Positions 1-5,202 of a DNA stretch of 5,202 bases are shown piece by piece. The number at the start of each line of letters is the position of its first letter. Positions within the stretch are counted from its first letter, which is position 1. This stretch comes from G039029935 sp039029935 (GTDB taxonomy: Bacteria; Chloroflexota; Anaerolineae; Caldilineales; Caldilineaceae): positions 1 through 5,202 of the forward strand of contig JBCCFC010001000.1 of assembly GCA_039029935.1 (NCBI GenBank), in the 5' to 3' direction. The translations under genes were made by a program, and so were the position numbers. The notes beneath the pieces were generated by a model. It was not told the origin of the DNA, ran no database searches, and worked only from the letters and a program-made list of their open reading frames with translations.

Positions 1-671
1 GGTATCTTCATGCACCTAGCGTACTCAACCCTGATGAGTTGGCCTATTACCGTACCGAATTTGACCAAACCTGGGCAGCAGAACAGCCCAAAGTCAATCA
101 GCACCGTCTGCTCAAATATGAGTCGTTCATCAAGTTGATTGAGCATCCAAATATTTTAGGGCGTCAACAGGCCGTCTTTGGCGCACAAGCGCAGTTGCTG
201 CAATATGACCTGCTGCGTCAAGGACCAAAAAGTGAGATGCCCGCACGCAGTTGGCATCGTGACTTCATCTTTCCGGGCGAACGTCCGCTGTCCATCAACA
301 CCATTCTCTACATGGATGACATGACCGAGGAGCGGGGACCGACAAGGGTCGTGCCAGGAACACATCGTGGTGAACGCTATCCACCCAGTGACCGTCGCCA
401 TGACCCGCTGCCCGATGAAGTGACTGTCTATGCCAAAGCGGGCGATGCTGTCTTTATCAATGGCGCGATTTGGCATACAGGCGGCTCTAACCAGACCGAC
501 GGGCAGCGGCGCGGTGTCTTTCTCTATTTTGGCTATTGGTGGATGAAACGCTATGAGGCCGAGACGGAAATCCCTTGGCAAGCATTGCAAGAGGCCAGCG
601 AACAACGCTTGCAGTTGTTGGGGGTGAAGATGCCCGACCGCGATATCCATCAATATGATCCAAATGCATAA
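1..671 (+). CDS. Phytanoyl-CoA dioxygenase (PhyH) family protein, 5'-partial
   Basis: Predicted non-haem Fe(II)/2-oxoglutarate-dependent oxygenase, cytoplasmic, hydroxylating an unknown small molecule. The frame is open from base 3 and reads YLHAPSVLNPDELAYY, the usual PhyH N-terminal motif (turn, then an 'L..eEl' helix), so the true start lies a little before the window. The TTG at 39 is an internal Leu codon. Iron ligands are visible: the HxD pair as His (255-257) and Asp (261-263) in SWHRDF, and the distal His (474-476) in IWHTGG. The 2-oxoglutarate-binding Arg is one of the tandem Arg codons at 507-512. The core PGTHRGERYPP and GDAVFINGAIWH segments are typical. 222 codons are visible, close to the family's 250-300. 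It ends TAA, 27 bp before the FAD oxidoreductase, and is probably in the same operon. The family is confident; the substrate is unknown. Confidence 0.93.
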   Translation, partial: YLHAPSVLNPDELAYYRTEFDQTWAAEQPKVNQHRLLKYESFIKLIEHPNILGRQQAVFGAQAQLLQYDLLRQGPKSEMPARSWHRDFIFPGERPLSINTILYMDDMTEERGPTRVVPGTHRGERYPPSDRRHDPLPDEVTVYAKAGDAVFINGAIWHTGGSNQTDGQRRGVFLYFGYWWMKRYEAETEIPWQALQEASEQRLQLLGVKMPDRDIHQYDPNA

Positions 672-685
672 ACGAAACCAAAAAC

Positions 686-690
686 AGGAG
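686..690 (+). promoter_or_regulatory. Ribosome binding site of the FAD oxidoreductase
   Basis: AGGAG lies 8 nt before the ATG at 699. This decides the start: another ATG at 692, in a different frame, sits only 1 nt from the AGGAG and opens just a short frame. Confidence 0.8.
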
Positions 691-698
691 CATGAGTA

Positions 699-1940
699 AT
701 GAACTCAACAACAGCCATTATTATCGGCGGTGGCGTCATCGGCCTGAGTACGGCCTATCACCTGGCACGAAAGCAGTTTGGACGCATTATTTTAATCGAG
801 AAAAATCACATTGGCGCAGGGGCAAGCAGTCGTGCAGGTGGCATCATTACCAGCCTGCTGTGGGGCGAAGCGGGTGTTCGGGCTCGTCAAATTAGCCTCG
901 ACCTCTACCATGAACTGTCGGATGAACTGCCGGGCTATACCTTTCATGATGTCGGGTGTCTGAATCTATTTGACCCACCCTCTTGGCCGGAGCGAGAACA
1001 GCTTTTGCCACTCTATGATCGCTTGCAAGCATCCTATGAAATTCTATCCGCAGCCGAGATGCATGCACGTTGGCCTGCATTACATCCAGCAGACGAATTG
1101 ATCGGACTCCATGACCCGCTGGGTGGCTATAGCGAACCCGAATTCTATGTGCCTGCGTTGGCGCAACGCGTCCGCGACTTGGGTGTGGAGATTTATGAAG
1201 AGACACAGGTTACGAGCTTGGTCGAATGGAATGGCCGCATCGCTGGTGTCACTATCACCGATACTGCTAACGTGGATGGCAAAAATACAATCGAAGGCGA
1301 TGTCGTCATCTGCACAACCCATGTATGGAGCAACATTCTCCTCAAACGGTTTGACATCCAGATGCCCATGAAGGCGTTTGTCCACCAGCGCTATGTCACC
1401 ATGCCCTTGCCCGCCCCTGTTGATACCACTGTTAACAGCCCAGTCAACATCCCAGCGGTTAATGCCAACCCGCATGATGGCTACATTCGCCCAGAGTCCG
1501 GCAATCGTTTACTGGCAGGAATAGAAACAGCATTGCGTGAGGAACACCGCGTTGGCTCGCTCGACTTTCAGATGCCAACGTTGACGGTCCCAGACAGTCT
1601 GCAAGATGAGCTTGCCACCAACCTCACGCCACTCGTCCCTGCATTGGCACAGATGCATTGGGATACCAAAAAAGTCGGGCTGATATGCTTTTCTATAGAT
1701 GGAGAACCGATTCTGGGACCTGTGACGCAACTGCCAGGATTATTGCTCGGCTGCGCCTTCCACTCTGGTGGCTTTGCCTACAACCCCGTGGCAGGTCTGC
1801 TTTTGGCTCAATTGGCCGTTGATGGCAATACGGAGATTGACATCAGCACATTTTCACCAAACCGGTTTGACACAGCGGTCAGCGCGGACTACTTGGCTTC
1901 CACAATCCCACAGGCACACGCAGTACAGCGACGGCATTAA
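699..1940 (+). CDS. FAD-dependent oxidoreductase, DAO family (glycine/sarcosine oxidase-like)
   Basis: 413-residue flavoprotein of the D-amino acid oxidase fold. Such enzymes oxidise a primary or secondary amine or amino acid to an imine, passing electrons to O2 or a dye. The N-terminal FAD-binding Rossmann motif is GGGVIG (residues 10-15), followed by Glu34 at the end of strand 2 (ILIEK), the usual ribose ligand, and GAGASSRAGGI (39-49). Substrate-domain signatures include YIRPE (262-266). The C-terminal FAD-binding return is DGEPILGP (334-341) and HSGGFAYNPVAG (355-366). The Cys that binds FAD covalently in monomeric sarcosine oxidase seems to be Gly327 here, so FAD is probably non-covalent (inference from alignment by eye). 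Length is normal for the family. It lies 27 bp after the PhyH gene and its TAA is 10 bp from the end of the convergent Gfo/Idh gene. The exact substrate cannot be assigned. Confidence 0.93.
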   Translation: MNSTTAIIIGGGVIGLSTAYHLARKQFGRIILIEKNHIGAGASSRAGGIITSLLWGEAGVRARQISLDLYHELSDELPGYTFHDVGCLNLFDPPSWPEREQLLPLYDRLQASYEILSAAEMHARWPALHPADELIGLHDPLGGYSEPEFYVPALAQRVRDLGVEIYEETQVTSLVEWNGRIAGVTITDTANVDGKNTIEGDVVICTTHVWSNILLKRFDIQMPMKAFVHQRYVTMPLPAPVDTTVNSPVNIPAVNANPHDGYIRPESGNRLLAGIETALREEHRVGSLDFQMPTLTVPDSLQDELATNLTPLVPALAQMHWDTKKVGLICFSIDGEPILGPVTQLPGLLLGCAFHSGGFAYNPVAGLLLAQLAVDGNTEIDISTFSPNRFDTAVSADYLASTIPQAHAVQRRH

Positions 1941-1950
1941 ATAAACAAAT

Positions 1951-3003
1951 CTAAATCCAGCCAAACTCAGTGGTGACAGGAACACCTGCCGTCTGATACC
2001 CCCAACGGTTTCCCTGTGCCAGCCGAACCTCTTGCCCCGTAATGGCGGACTCCTCGGCAGCAAACAAAATCTCCATAATATGTCTGCTTCACGCGCCATG
2101 TGTCGGTGGCTCTATGTTCTTGGCAATGGACTCGGCAAATGCTTTCCACTCGTGATGCATGGTCGCCGGGCCTTCCTCAACGGGTACATCTTCCCACTGC
2201 TCACCCCGACCGATTTTGACATAGCGTTCGCCATGTTCGGTAAAGCGTAGTGAGCCATTGGCGCAGATCACCTGACACTCATAATTTGGACCACCATCGG
2301 CATAACCCACCGCAACCGCCACACCCGCCAGTCCGTTTTTGTAGCGGATAAAGGCCGTCGCCGAATCGTCTGCCGCTTGATAGTGTGCCCGTGTCCCAAT
2401 CGACGCCGACACCGAAACCGCCTGTGAGGCCATCACCCACGAGAGCCTGTCCACCACATGGATGCCATTTGTCACCCACATGCCACCGCCATGAAACCGG
2501 CTGCGATACTGCGGACGCCGTGCTGCATAGTTCCAGTTCTTGGACATATAAGAAACAGCCGTGATGACAGGACCCAATTCACCGGAATCCAGAATCTCCT
2601 TGGCCTTGATGCTGGTCGGATAGAAGTGCTGTGTCATGCCCAACATGAGCTTAACATTGTTCTGCTCGGCAGCGGCAATCATCTCGTCACAGTGTTCCAG
2701 ACTCAACGCCATCGGTTTCTCCACCAGGACATGCTTGCCTGCATTGCAGGAATCGACCGTCAGCCGATGATGAAGCTGATGTCCCAGAACCACGGCCACG
2801 GCATCGACCTCCTCATCCTGCAACAGTTCCTCATGCGATGCATACCCTCTGGGGATGTTGTATTTCTGCATATACTCCTGGCGTTTGGCCTCAAACAGGT
2901 CCGCCACCGCCACCACCTCAACATTCTCCAACGTAGCAATGGCATCGCAATGCGAGCGCGCAATCCCACCCAAGCCGATGATACCGACTTTTAATTTCTC
3001 CAT
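1951..3003 (-). pseudogene. Gfo/Idh/MocA family oxidoreductase with in-frame TGA (350 codons)
   Basis: NAD(P)-dependent sugar or polyol dehydrogenase family. The N-terminal Rossmann motif is GLGGIA (residues 10-15), and the catalytic-lysine motif EKP is at 95-97 (HVLVEKPMAL). In the C-terminal domain, GGGMWVTNGIHVVD (172-185) keeps His182 and Asp185, but Thr178 stands where the family usually has Asp. The ATG at 3003 has AAAGGA 7 nt upstream. A TGA at 2089-2091 stops translation after 304 residues (PPTHGA). The same frame then continues for 45 codons as SRHIMEILFAAEES...ITGQEVRL...VTTEFGWI to TAG at 1951-1953. That is the expected family C-terminus and brings the length to 350, typical of the family. 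The likely ancestral codon is CGA (Arg) or TGG (Trp). I call it a recently broken gene. A functional 304-residue product (2089-3003), readthrough, or a base-call error remain possible. Confidence 0.85.
2089..2091 (-). other. Premature in-frame TGA in the Gfo/Idh gene
   Basis: TGA is codon 305 of the 350-codon frame, between GCG (Ala304) and AGC (Ser306). No frameshift is needed to resume the family sequence. The next base is A, which is not the classic leaky UGA-C context, and I see no obvious SECIS-like hairpin just downstream. Confidence 0.9.
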
Positions 3004-3010
3004 TGTGTGT

Positions 3011-3016
3011 TCCTTT
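3011..3016 (-). promoter_or_regulatory. Ribosome binding site of the interrupted Gfo/Idh gene
   Basis: On the minus strand AAAGGA lies 7 nt before the ATG at 3003-3001, supporting that start. It is separated from the tandem repeats by about 10 bp of ordinary sequence plus a TCAGTAT/TCAGTA pair. Confidence 0.7.
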
Positions 3017-3024
3017 GTTTGATG

Positions 3025-3083
3025 TCAGTATTCAGTAACCGACCACCGACCTACCGACCACCGACCTACCGACCACCGACCTA
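3025..3083. repeat. Heptamer-based tandem array between VOC and Gfo/Idh genes
   Basis: Three perfect 15-bp copies of CCGACCACCGACCTA lie at 3039-3083. They resolve into six ACCGACC heptamers (3038-3081) with a T after every second one (7+7+1). They abut a second heptamer pair, TCAGTAT and TCAGTAA, at 3025-3038. The final 'CTA' (3081-3083) is the complement of the VOC gene's TAG stop. Read as mRNA sense, each unit is TAGGTCGGTGGTCGG: it repeats an in-frame stop every 15 nt and contains four GG runs. Nothing else is recognised in this 77-bp gap except the downstream ribosome binding site. Confidence 0.95.
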
Positions 3084-3500
3084 CCCCTCTGGATGCAACT
3101 GCGTCCCCGGCCACTGCCTATCACTCTCCGTCACATCCACCGTGATCCCATCAGGGTCCTCAACCTTAAACGCCGACTCTTGGATATTGTCCAAGTCAGT
3201 GATTTCATGCCCTTCTAGGCCATCCGAATAAATCGTAAAGCCCAACCCACGTAACCGTTGCGCCGCCGCCGTTAAGTCTGGCACAGCGACTCCAATATGC
3301 AGATAATCAACCATGCCCGATACATGTTCGGGACGGTCGGCTCCCTGATGTTGAAATACACGGAAATTGTGATAGCCATCACTCAAGTCAAAGTTATTCT
3401 CCGTCTGTGAGACAACTTCTAATCCTAAGCCATCGCGCCAAAAGCGAATGGTTTGATCCAAATTTGAGGCGCGAACGCCTACATGGACTAAAATACTCAT
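3081..3500 (-). CDS. VOC family protein (glyoxalase/bleomycin resistance/dioxygenase fold)
   Basis: 139-residue single-chain vicinal oxygen chelate protein made of two beta-alpha-beta-beta-beta modules, expected to dimerise around a divalent metal. Module 1 begins ILVHVGVRASNLDQTIRFW, with His6 as the first likely metal ligand. Module 2 begins DYLHIGVAVPDL, with His68. The C-terminal signature is VEDPDGITVDVTE (113-125), where Asp122 occupies the position usually held by the ligand Glu in DPDGxxxE, so metal binding may be altered. The ATG at 3500 has AGGAGA 8 nt upstream. Its TAG stop is formed by the last unit of a tandem repeat. It is the middle gene of the minus-strand group. It could be an isomerase, lyase, dioxygenase or resistance protein; the family is certain, the reaction is not. 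Confidence 0.92.
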   Translation of the reverse strand: MSILVHVGVRASNLDQTIRFWRDGLGLEVVSQTENNFDLSDGYHNFRVFQHQGADRPEHVSGMVDYLHIGVAVPDLTAAAQRLRGLGFTIYSDGLEGHEITDLDNIQESAFKVEDPDGITVDVTESDRQWPGTQLHPEG

Positions 3501-3508
3501 TGGTTATT

Positions 3509-3514
3509 TCTCCT
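3509..3514 (-). promoter_or_regulatory. Ribosome binding site of the VOC gene
   Basis: On the minus strand AGGAGA lies 8 nt before the ATG at 3500-3498. It is about 6 bp clear of the octamer repeat array. Confidence 0.8.
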
Positions 3515-3520
3515 ATAAAA

Positions 3521-3560
3521 GTTGAAAGGTTGAAGAGTTGAAGAGTTGAAGAGTTGAAGA
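3521..3560. repeat. Octamer tandem array (GTTGAAGA)
   Basis: Four perfect GTTGAAGA units (3529-3560) follow one degenerate unit, GTTGAAAG (3521-3528). The array lies in the leader side of the VOC gene. In mRNA sense (minus strand) the unit reads TCTTCAAC, whose TCTTCA is complementary to the TGAAGA in the neighbouring heptamer array, so the two arrays can pair in RNA. Confidence 0.95.
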
Positions 3561-3563
3561 GGT

Positions 3564-3624
3564 CATTCATCATTCTTCACTATTCATTCTTCACTATTCA
3601 TTCTTCACTATTCATTCTTCACTA
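3564..3624. repeat. 14-bp (7+7) tandem array ending in the Gfo/Idh-2 stop codon
   Basis: Three perfect copies of CATTCTTCACTATT (3571-3612) are followed by a 12-bp partial copy (3613-3624), and a related heptamer CATTCAT (3564-3570) sits in front. The 14-mer is two similar heptamers, CATTCTT and CACTATT (5 of 7 bases alike). The last 'CTA' at 3622-3624 is the complement of the TAG stop of the upstream Gfo/Idh gene. In mRNA sense that stop is TAGTGA, an in-frame double stop. With the octamer array this fills nearly the whole 121-bp gap. Confidence 0.95.
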
Positions 3625-4653
3625 AATCCCCATCGGGTTTGGTCCGTTGGTGATGTCGGCTGAACGGGCTTGTGCGTAGACGGCATCCTGCACTTCGAGA
3701 ATACGCACGGCGTCCATGATGTTGGGCATGAAGGATGTCTCGCCCGCTTCAATTGCGGTCAAGGCACTGTTGATGATGTTGCGCATTCGTTCACCGTGTG
3801 AGATATCCTCACTGAAGGTAATCCCGTCTGTGGTATGCACTTCGATAATCGGCACACCGTCATTGTCATACCGCTCAAAGACCGATGCCTTGGTCCCCAA
3901 AAAGCGGAAAAAGTGATCGCCAGCACGTAAACCTGCTGGATAACTGTAGCCTGACTCAATGATGCCCGTAATGCCATTCGACGTTCGCAACATGCCCACA
4001 CCTGTATCCTCCACAATGCGGCCATGCATGGCGTTGGACATGACTGCGCCCACAACCATAATGTCTTCTGTGGATTGCAGCCCCGCAAATTGCAAAAATG
4101 TATCGATCCCGTGCGCGGCTTCAACACCCCACGAGCCACCGCCAGACAGACTGGGGTCATTGTGCCACGCCGAAGGTGTCGGGTCATAGCGTGATGGTGG
4201 ACCGTTGTTCAATCGACTACTGTACAGGATTGGCTCACCAAAGCTGCCATCGGCTAACATCTCGTTGACCAACGCCACCAACTTGGTCGCCCGATTGGGC
4301 AAGGTCAACGCGCTAAACACCCCCGCGGCCTCCGACCGTTCTGCCACTGGACGTAGACGGTCTGCACAATCGGCAAAGGGTTTGTCCAGTAAATAGGGAA
4401 TACGCCGCTCGACGCAGGCATCGACATGGCTTGGCATCTCCACATGAATGCCTGCCACCAACACCGCGTCCGGCTGACAGGCATCCAAGCACTCACCTGC
4501 CGTTGCATAGCCCGGACACTCAAAGTCATCCATCAACTGCTTTCGCGGCCCTTCAGCAGGGTCCATGACGCCGACGATTTCATGGCCTAACTCACGGGCA
4601 GTGCGACCGATGCTGCGTCCGTGATGGCTGTATGATAGAATTGCTAATCGCAT
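3622..4653 (-). CDS. Gfo/Idh/MocA family oxidoreductase, divergent second copy
   Basis: 343-residue NAD(P)-dependent dehydrogenase-like protein, first gene of the minus-strand group. The N-terminus MRLAILSYSHHGRSIGRTA lacks the GxGxxG/A loop and has SYSHHGRS instead, a pattern seen in a branch of the family. The catalytic-lysine motif is DKP (90-92, YLLDKPFADC) rather than EKP. In the C-terminal domain GGGSWGVEAAHGID (171-184) keeps His181 and Asp184, but the usual Asp four residues before the His is Val177. It is clearly different from the other Gfo/Idh protein here, so they are not a recent duplication. ATG at 4653 is preceded by GGAGAA, 7 nt away, and by a promoter at 4694-4722. The TAG stop is supplied by a tandem repeat. 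It may oxidise or epimerise a sugar or polyol, or may have lost catalysis. Confidence 0.9.
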   Translation of the reverse strand: MRLAILSYSHHGRSIGRTARELGHEIVGVMDPAEGPRKQLMDDFECPGYATAGECLDACQPDAVLVAGIHVEMPSHVDACVERRIPYLLDKPFADCADRLRPVAERSEAAGVFSALTLPNRATKLVALVNEMLADGSFGEPILYSSRLNNGPPSRYDPTPSAWHNDPSLSGGGSWGVEAAHGIDTFLQFAGLQSTEDIMVVGAVMSNAMHGRIVEDTGVGMLRTSNGITGIIESGYSYPAGLRAGDHFFRFLGTKASVFERYDNDGVPIIEVHTTDGITFSEDISHGERMRNIINSALTAIEAGETSFMPNIMDAVRILEVQDAVYAQARSADITNGPNPMGI

Positions 4654-4660
4654 ATATTTG

Positions 4661-4666
4661 TTCTCC
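4661..4666 (-). promoter_or_regulatory. Ribosome binding site of the second Gfo/Idh gene
   Basis: On the minus strand GGAGAA sits 7 nt before the ATG at 4653-4651 and fixes that start. Confidence 0.75.
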
Positions 4667-4693
4667 GCAAAATGTCATGATTGAGTTTACATT

Positions 4694-4722
4694 ATTGTAG
4701 GAGAGAGTTGGATTCTTGGCAA
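4694..4722 (-). promoter_or_regulatory. Sigma70-type promoter of the Gfo/Idh-VOC-Gfo/Idh operon
   Basis: On the minus strand TTGCCA (4722-4717, 5/6 to TTGACA) and TACAAT (4699-4694, 5/6 to TATAAT) are separated by exactly 17 bp. Transcription would start near 4687, giving a leader of about 34 nt that carries the GGAGAA ribosome binding site. This is the best promoter match I can see in the window. It sits between the MFS gene and the second Gfo/Idh gene, implying the latter starts its own transcript. Confidence 0.65.
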
Positions 4723-4771
4723 AGGGGAAAATTAAGCTTTATATGGCACAAAAATACTGACATCCTGATTC

Positions 4772-5202
4772 CTAATCGAGAAAGAACAACGCAATCGCCA
4801 AGCTCACCAACATCATCGACATTGACACCACCATCACGCCGCGAAACCCATCCACAAAGGAGAGCTTGATGGTCATGGTGGCGATCTCTATCAACTCTGG
4901 TGAGAGCGTTGGCGGTGGCATCGTGGCTCCAAGATTGCGTGATTCGCTGAGAAGATGTGTGCGCGTCGCTGCGTCCAGTGGGAGTTCAGCGATACGCTGG
5001 GACAGTCTAGTCTGGAAAAGCAACAGGAGAATTGTGCCATAGACAGCTATGGCAAGCATGTTGCCTATACGTGTCGCCGCATAGTTTGTGCCTGCTGCAA
5101 TCCCCGAATAGCGCGTAGGCAGCGATTGCAGCATAACGATAGTTATCGGGACAATCAAAATACCTGCACCTATACCAAAGACAAGCGTTGCGGGGAAGAA
5201 AC
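4772..5202 (-). CDS. MFS transporter, DHA2 (EmrB/QacA) type, C-terminal part only
   Basis: The last 142 residues of an inner-membrane proton-coupled drug/metabolite exporter. The frame is open to the window edge (FFPATLVFGIGAGILIVPIT...), so the TTG at 5158 is an internal Leu codon, not a start. The motif 'GIGAGILIVPITIVMLQSLP.RYSGIAAGTNYAATRIGN' matches the late transmembrane region of 14-helix DHA2 proteins, including the small-residue-rich SGxAAGxNxxxxxxG segment. Hydrophobic helices lie at visible residues about 3-23, 42-64 and 120-141. A polar stretch of about 55 residues lies between the last two, and the sequence before the final helix reads FVDGFRGVMV, typical of the DHA2 C-terminus. 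It ends at TAG. 118 bp and a promoter separate it from the next gene, so it may be its own unit, but export of a cassette product is possible. Confidence 0.88.
   Translation of the reverse strand, partial: FFPATLVFGIGAGILIVPITIVMLQSLPTRYSGIAAGTNYAATRIGNMLAIAVYGTILLLLFQTRLSQRIAELPLDAATRTHLLSESRNLGATMPPPTLSPELIEIATMTIKLSFVDGFRGVMVVSMSMMLVSLAIALFFLD

Noticed and set aside
39..41. TTG as the start of the PhyH gene
   Set aside because: The frame is open upstream to the window edge and encodes the expected PhyH N-terminal motif, and there is no ribosome binding site before it.
692..895. Short plus-strand frame starting at the ATG at 692
   Set aside because: It overlaps the FAD oxidoreductase in another frame, its ATG is too close to the AGGAG, and its peptide shows no recognisable features.
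2089..2091. TGA as a selenocysteine codon
   Set aside because: The position is in a surface-type linker before the last helix, not a redox site. I see no obvious SECIS-like hairpin just downstream, and the family is not known for selenoproteins.
3007..3231. Plus-strand open frame encoding repeated RPPTY units
   Set aside because: The repeats are translations of the 15-bp DNA array. The rest is antisense to the VOC gene, and no ribosome binding site or family resemblance is seen.
3025..3624. CRISPR array
   Set aside because: Units of 8, 14 and 15 bp are directly tandem, with no unique spacers.
3021..4764. 12-bp inverted match GATGTCAGTATT at 3021-3032 and complement at 4753-4764
   Set aside because: One such match is expected by chance in a window of this size; no structure or context supports it.
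4654..4771. Rho-independent terminator for the MFS gene
   Set aside because: A short T-run follows the stop, but I find no GC-rich hairpin before it.
5156..5158. TTG as the start of the MFS gene
   Set aside because: Hydrophobic MFS sequence continues upstream to the window edge, so this is an internal Leu codon.

Overview
The window comes from a bacterial chromosome with mid-range GC and dense gene packing. It holds two plus-strand genes facing a minus-strand group of three genes, plus the tail of a fourth minus-strand gene. The protein families (PhyH-type dioxygenase, DAO-type FAD oxidoreductase, two Gfo/Idh/MocA dehydrogenases, a VOC protein, an MFS exporter) and the heptamer-based intergenic repeats suggest an environmental lineage rich in PhyH and Gfo/Idh paralogs. 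Candidatus Poribacteria or a similar uncultured phylum would fit, but this is a low-confidence guess from gene content. Shine-Dalgarno sequences are clear ahead of every start visible in the window, and the code looks standard.

Layout. 1-671 (+): phytanoyl-CoA dioxygenase family protein, missing its first residues. 699-1940 (+): FAD-dependent oxidoreductase, 27 bp downstream and probably co-transcribed. 1951-3003 (-): Gfo/Idh/MocA oxidoreductase, 350 codons, interrupted by an in-frame TGA at 2089-2091. 3081-3500 (-): VOC (glyoxalase/bleomycin resistance) protein. 3622-4653 (-): a second, divergent Gfo/Idh/MocA protein, preceded by a good sigma70-type promoter at 4694-4722. 4772-5202 (-): C-terminal part of a DHA2-type MFS transporter that runs off the window.

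The minus-strand genes 4653->1951 read as one unit: Gfo/Idh-2, VOC, Gfo/Idh-1. It converges on the PhyH-DAO pair with only 10 bp between stop codons. Together the five enzymes look like a small-molecule redox cassette (2-oxoglutarate hydroxylation, flavin oxidation of an amine or amino acid, NAD(P)-linked oxidoreduction, a VOC step). The substrate cannot be told from sequence.

The most unusual features are intergenic. Each gap inside the minus-strand operon is filled by perfect tandem repeats. Two of the arrays are built from heptamers, and in each of these the unit nearest the upstream gene supplies that gene's TAG stop codon. The second point of interest is the Gfo/Idh-1 gene: sequence beyond its TGA continues in the same frame with a convincing family C-terminus up to a TAG at 1951. 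This indicates a recent nonsense mutation, readthrough, or a sequencing error.
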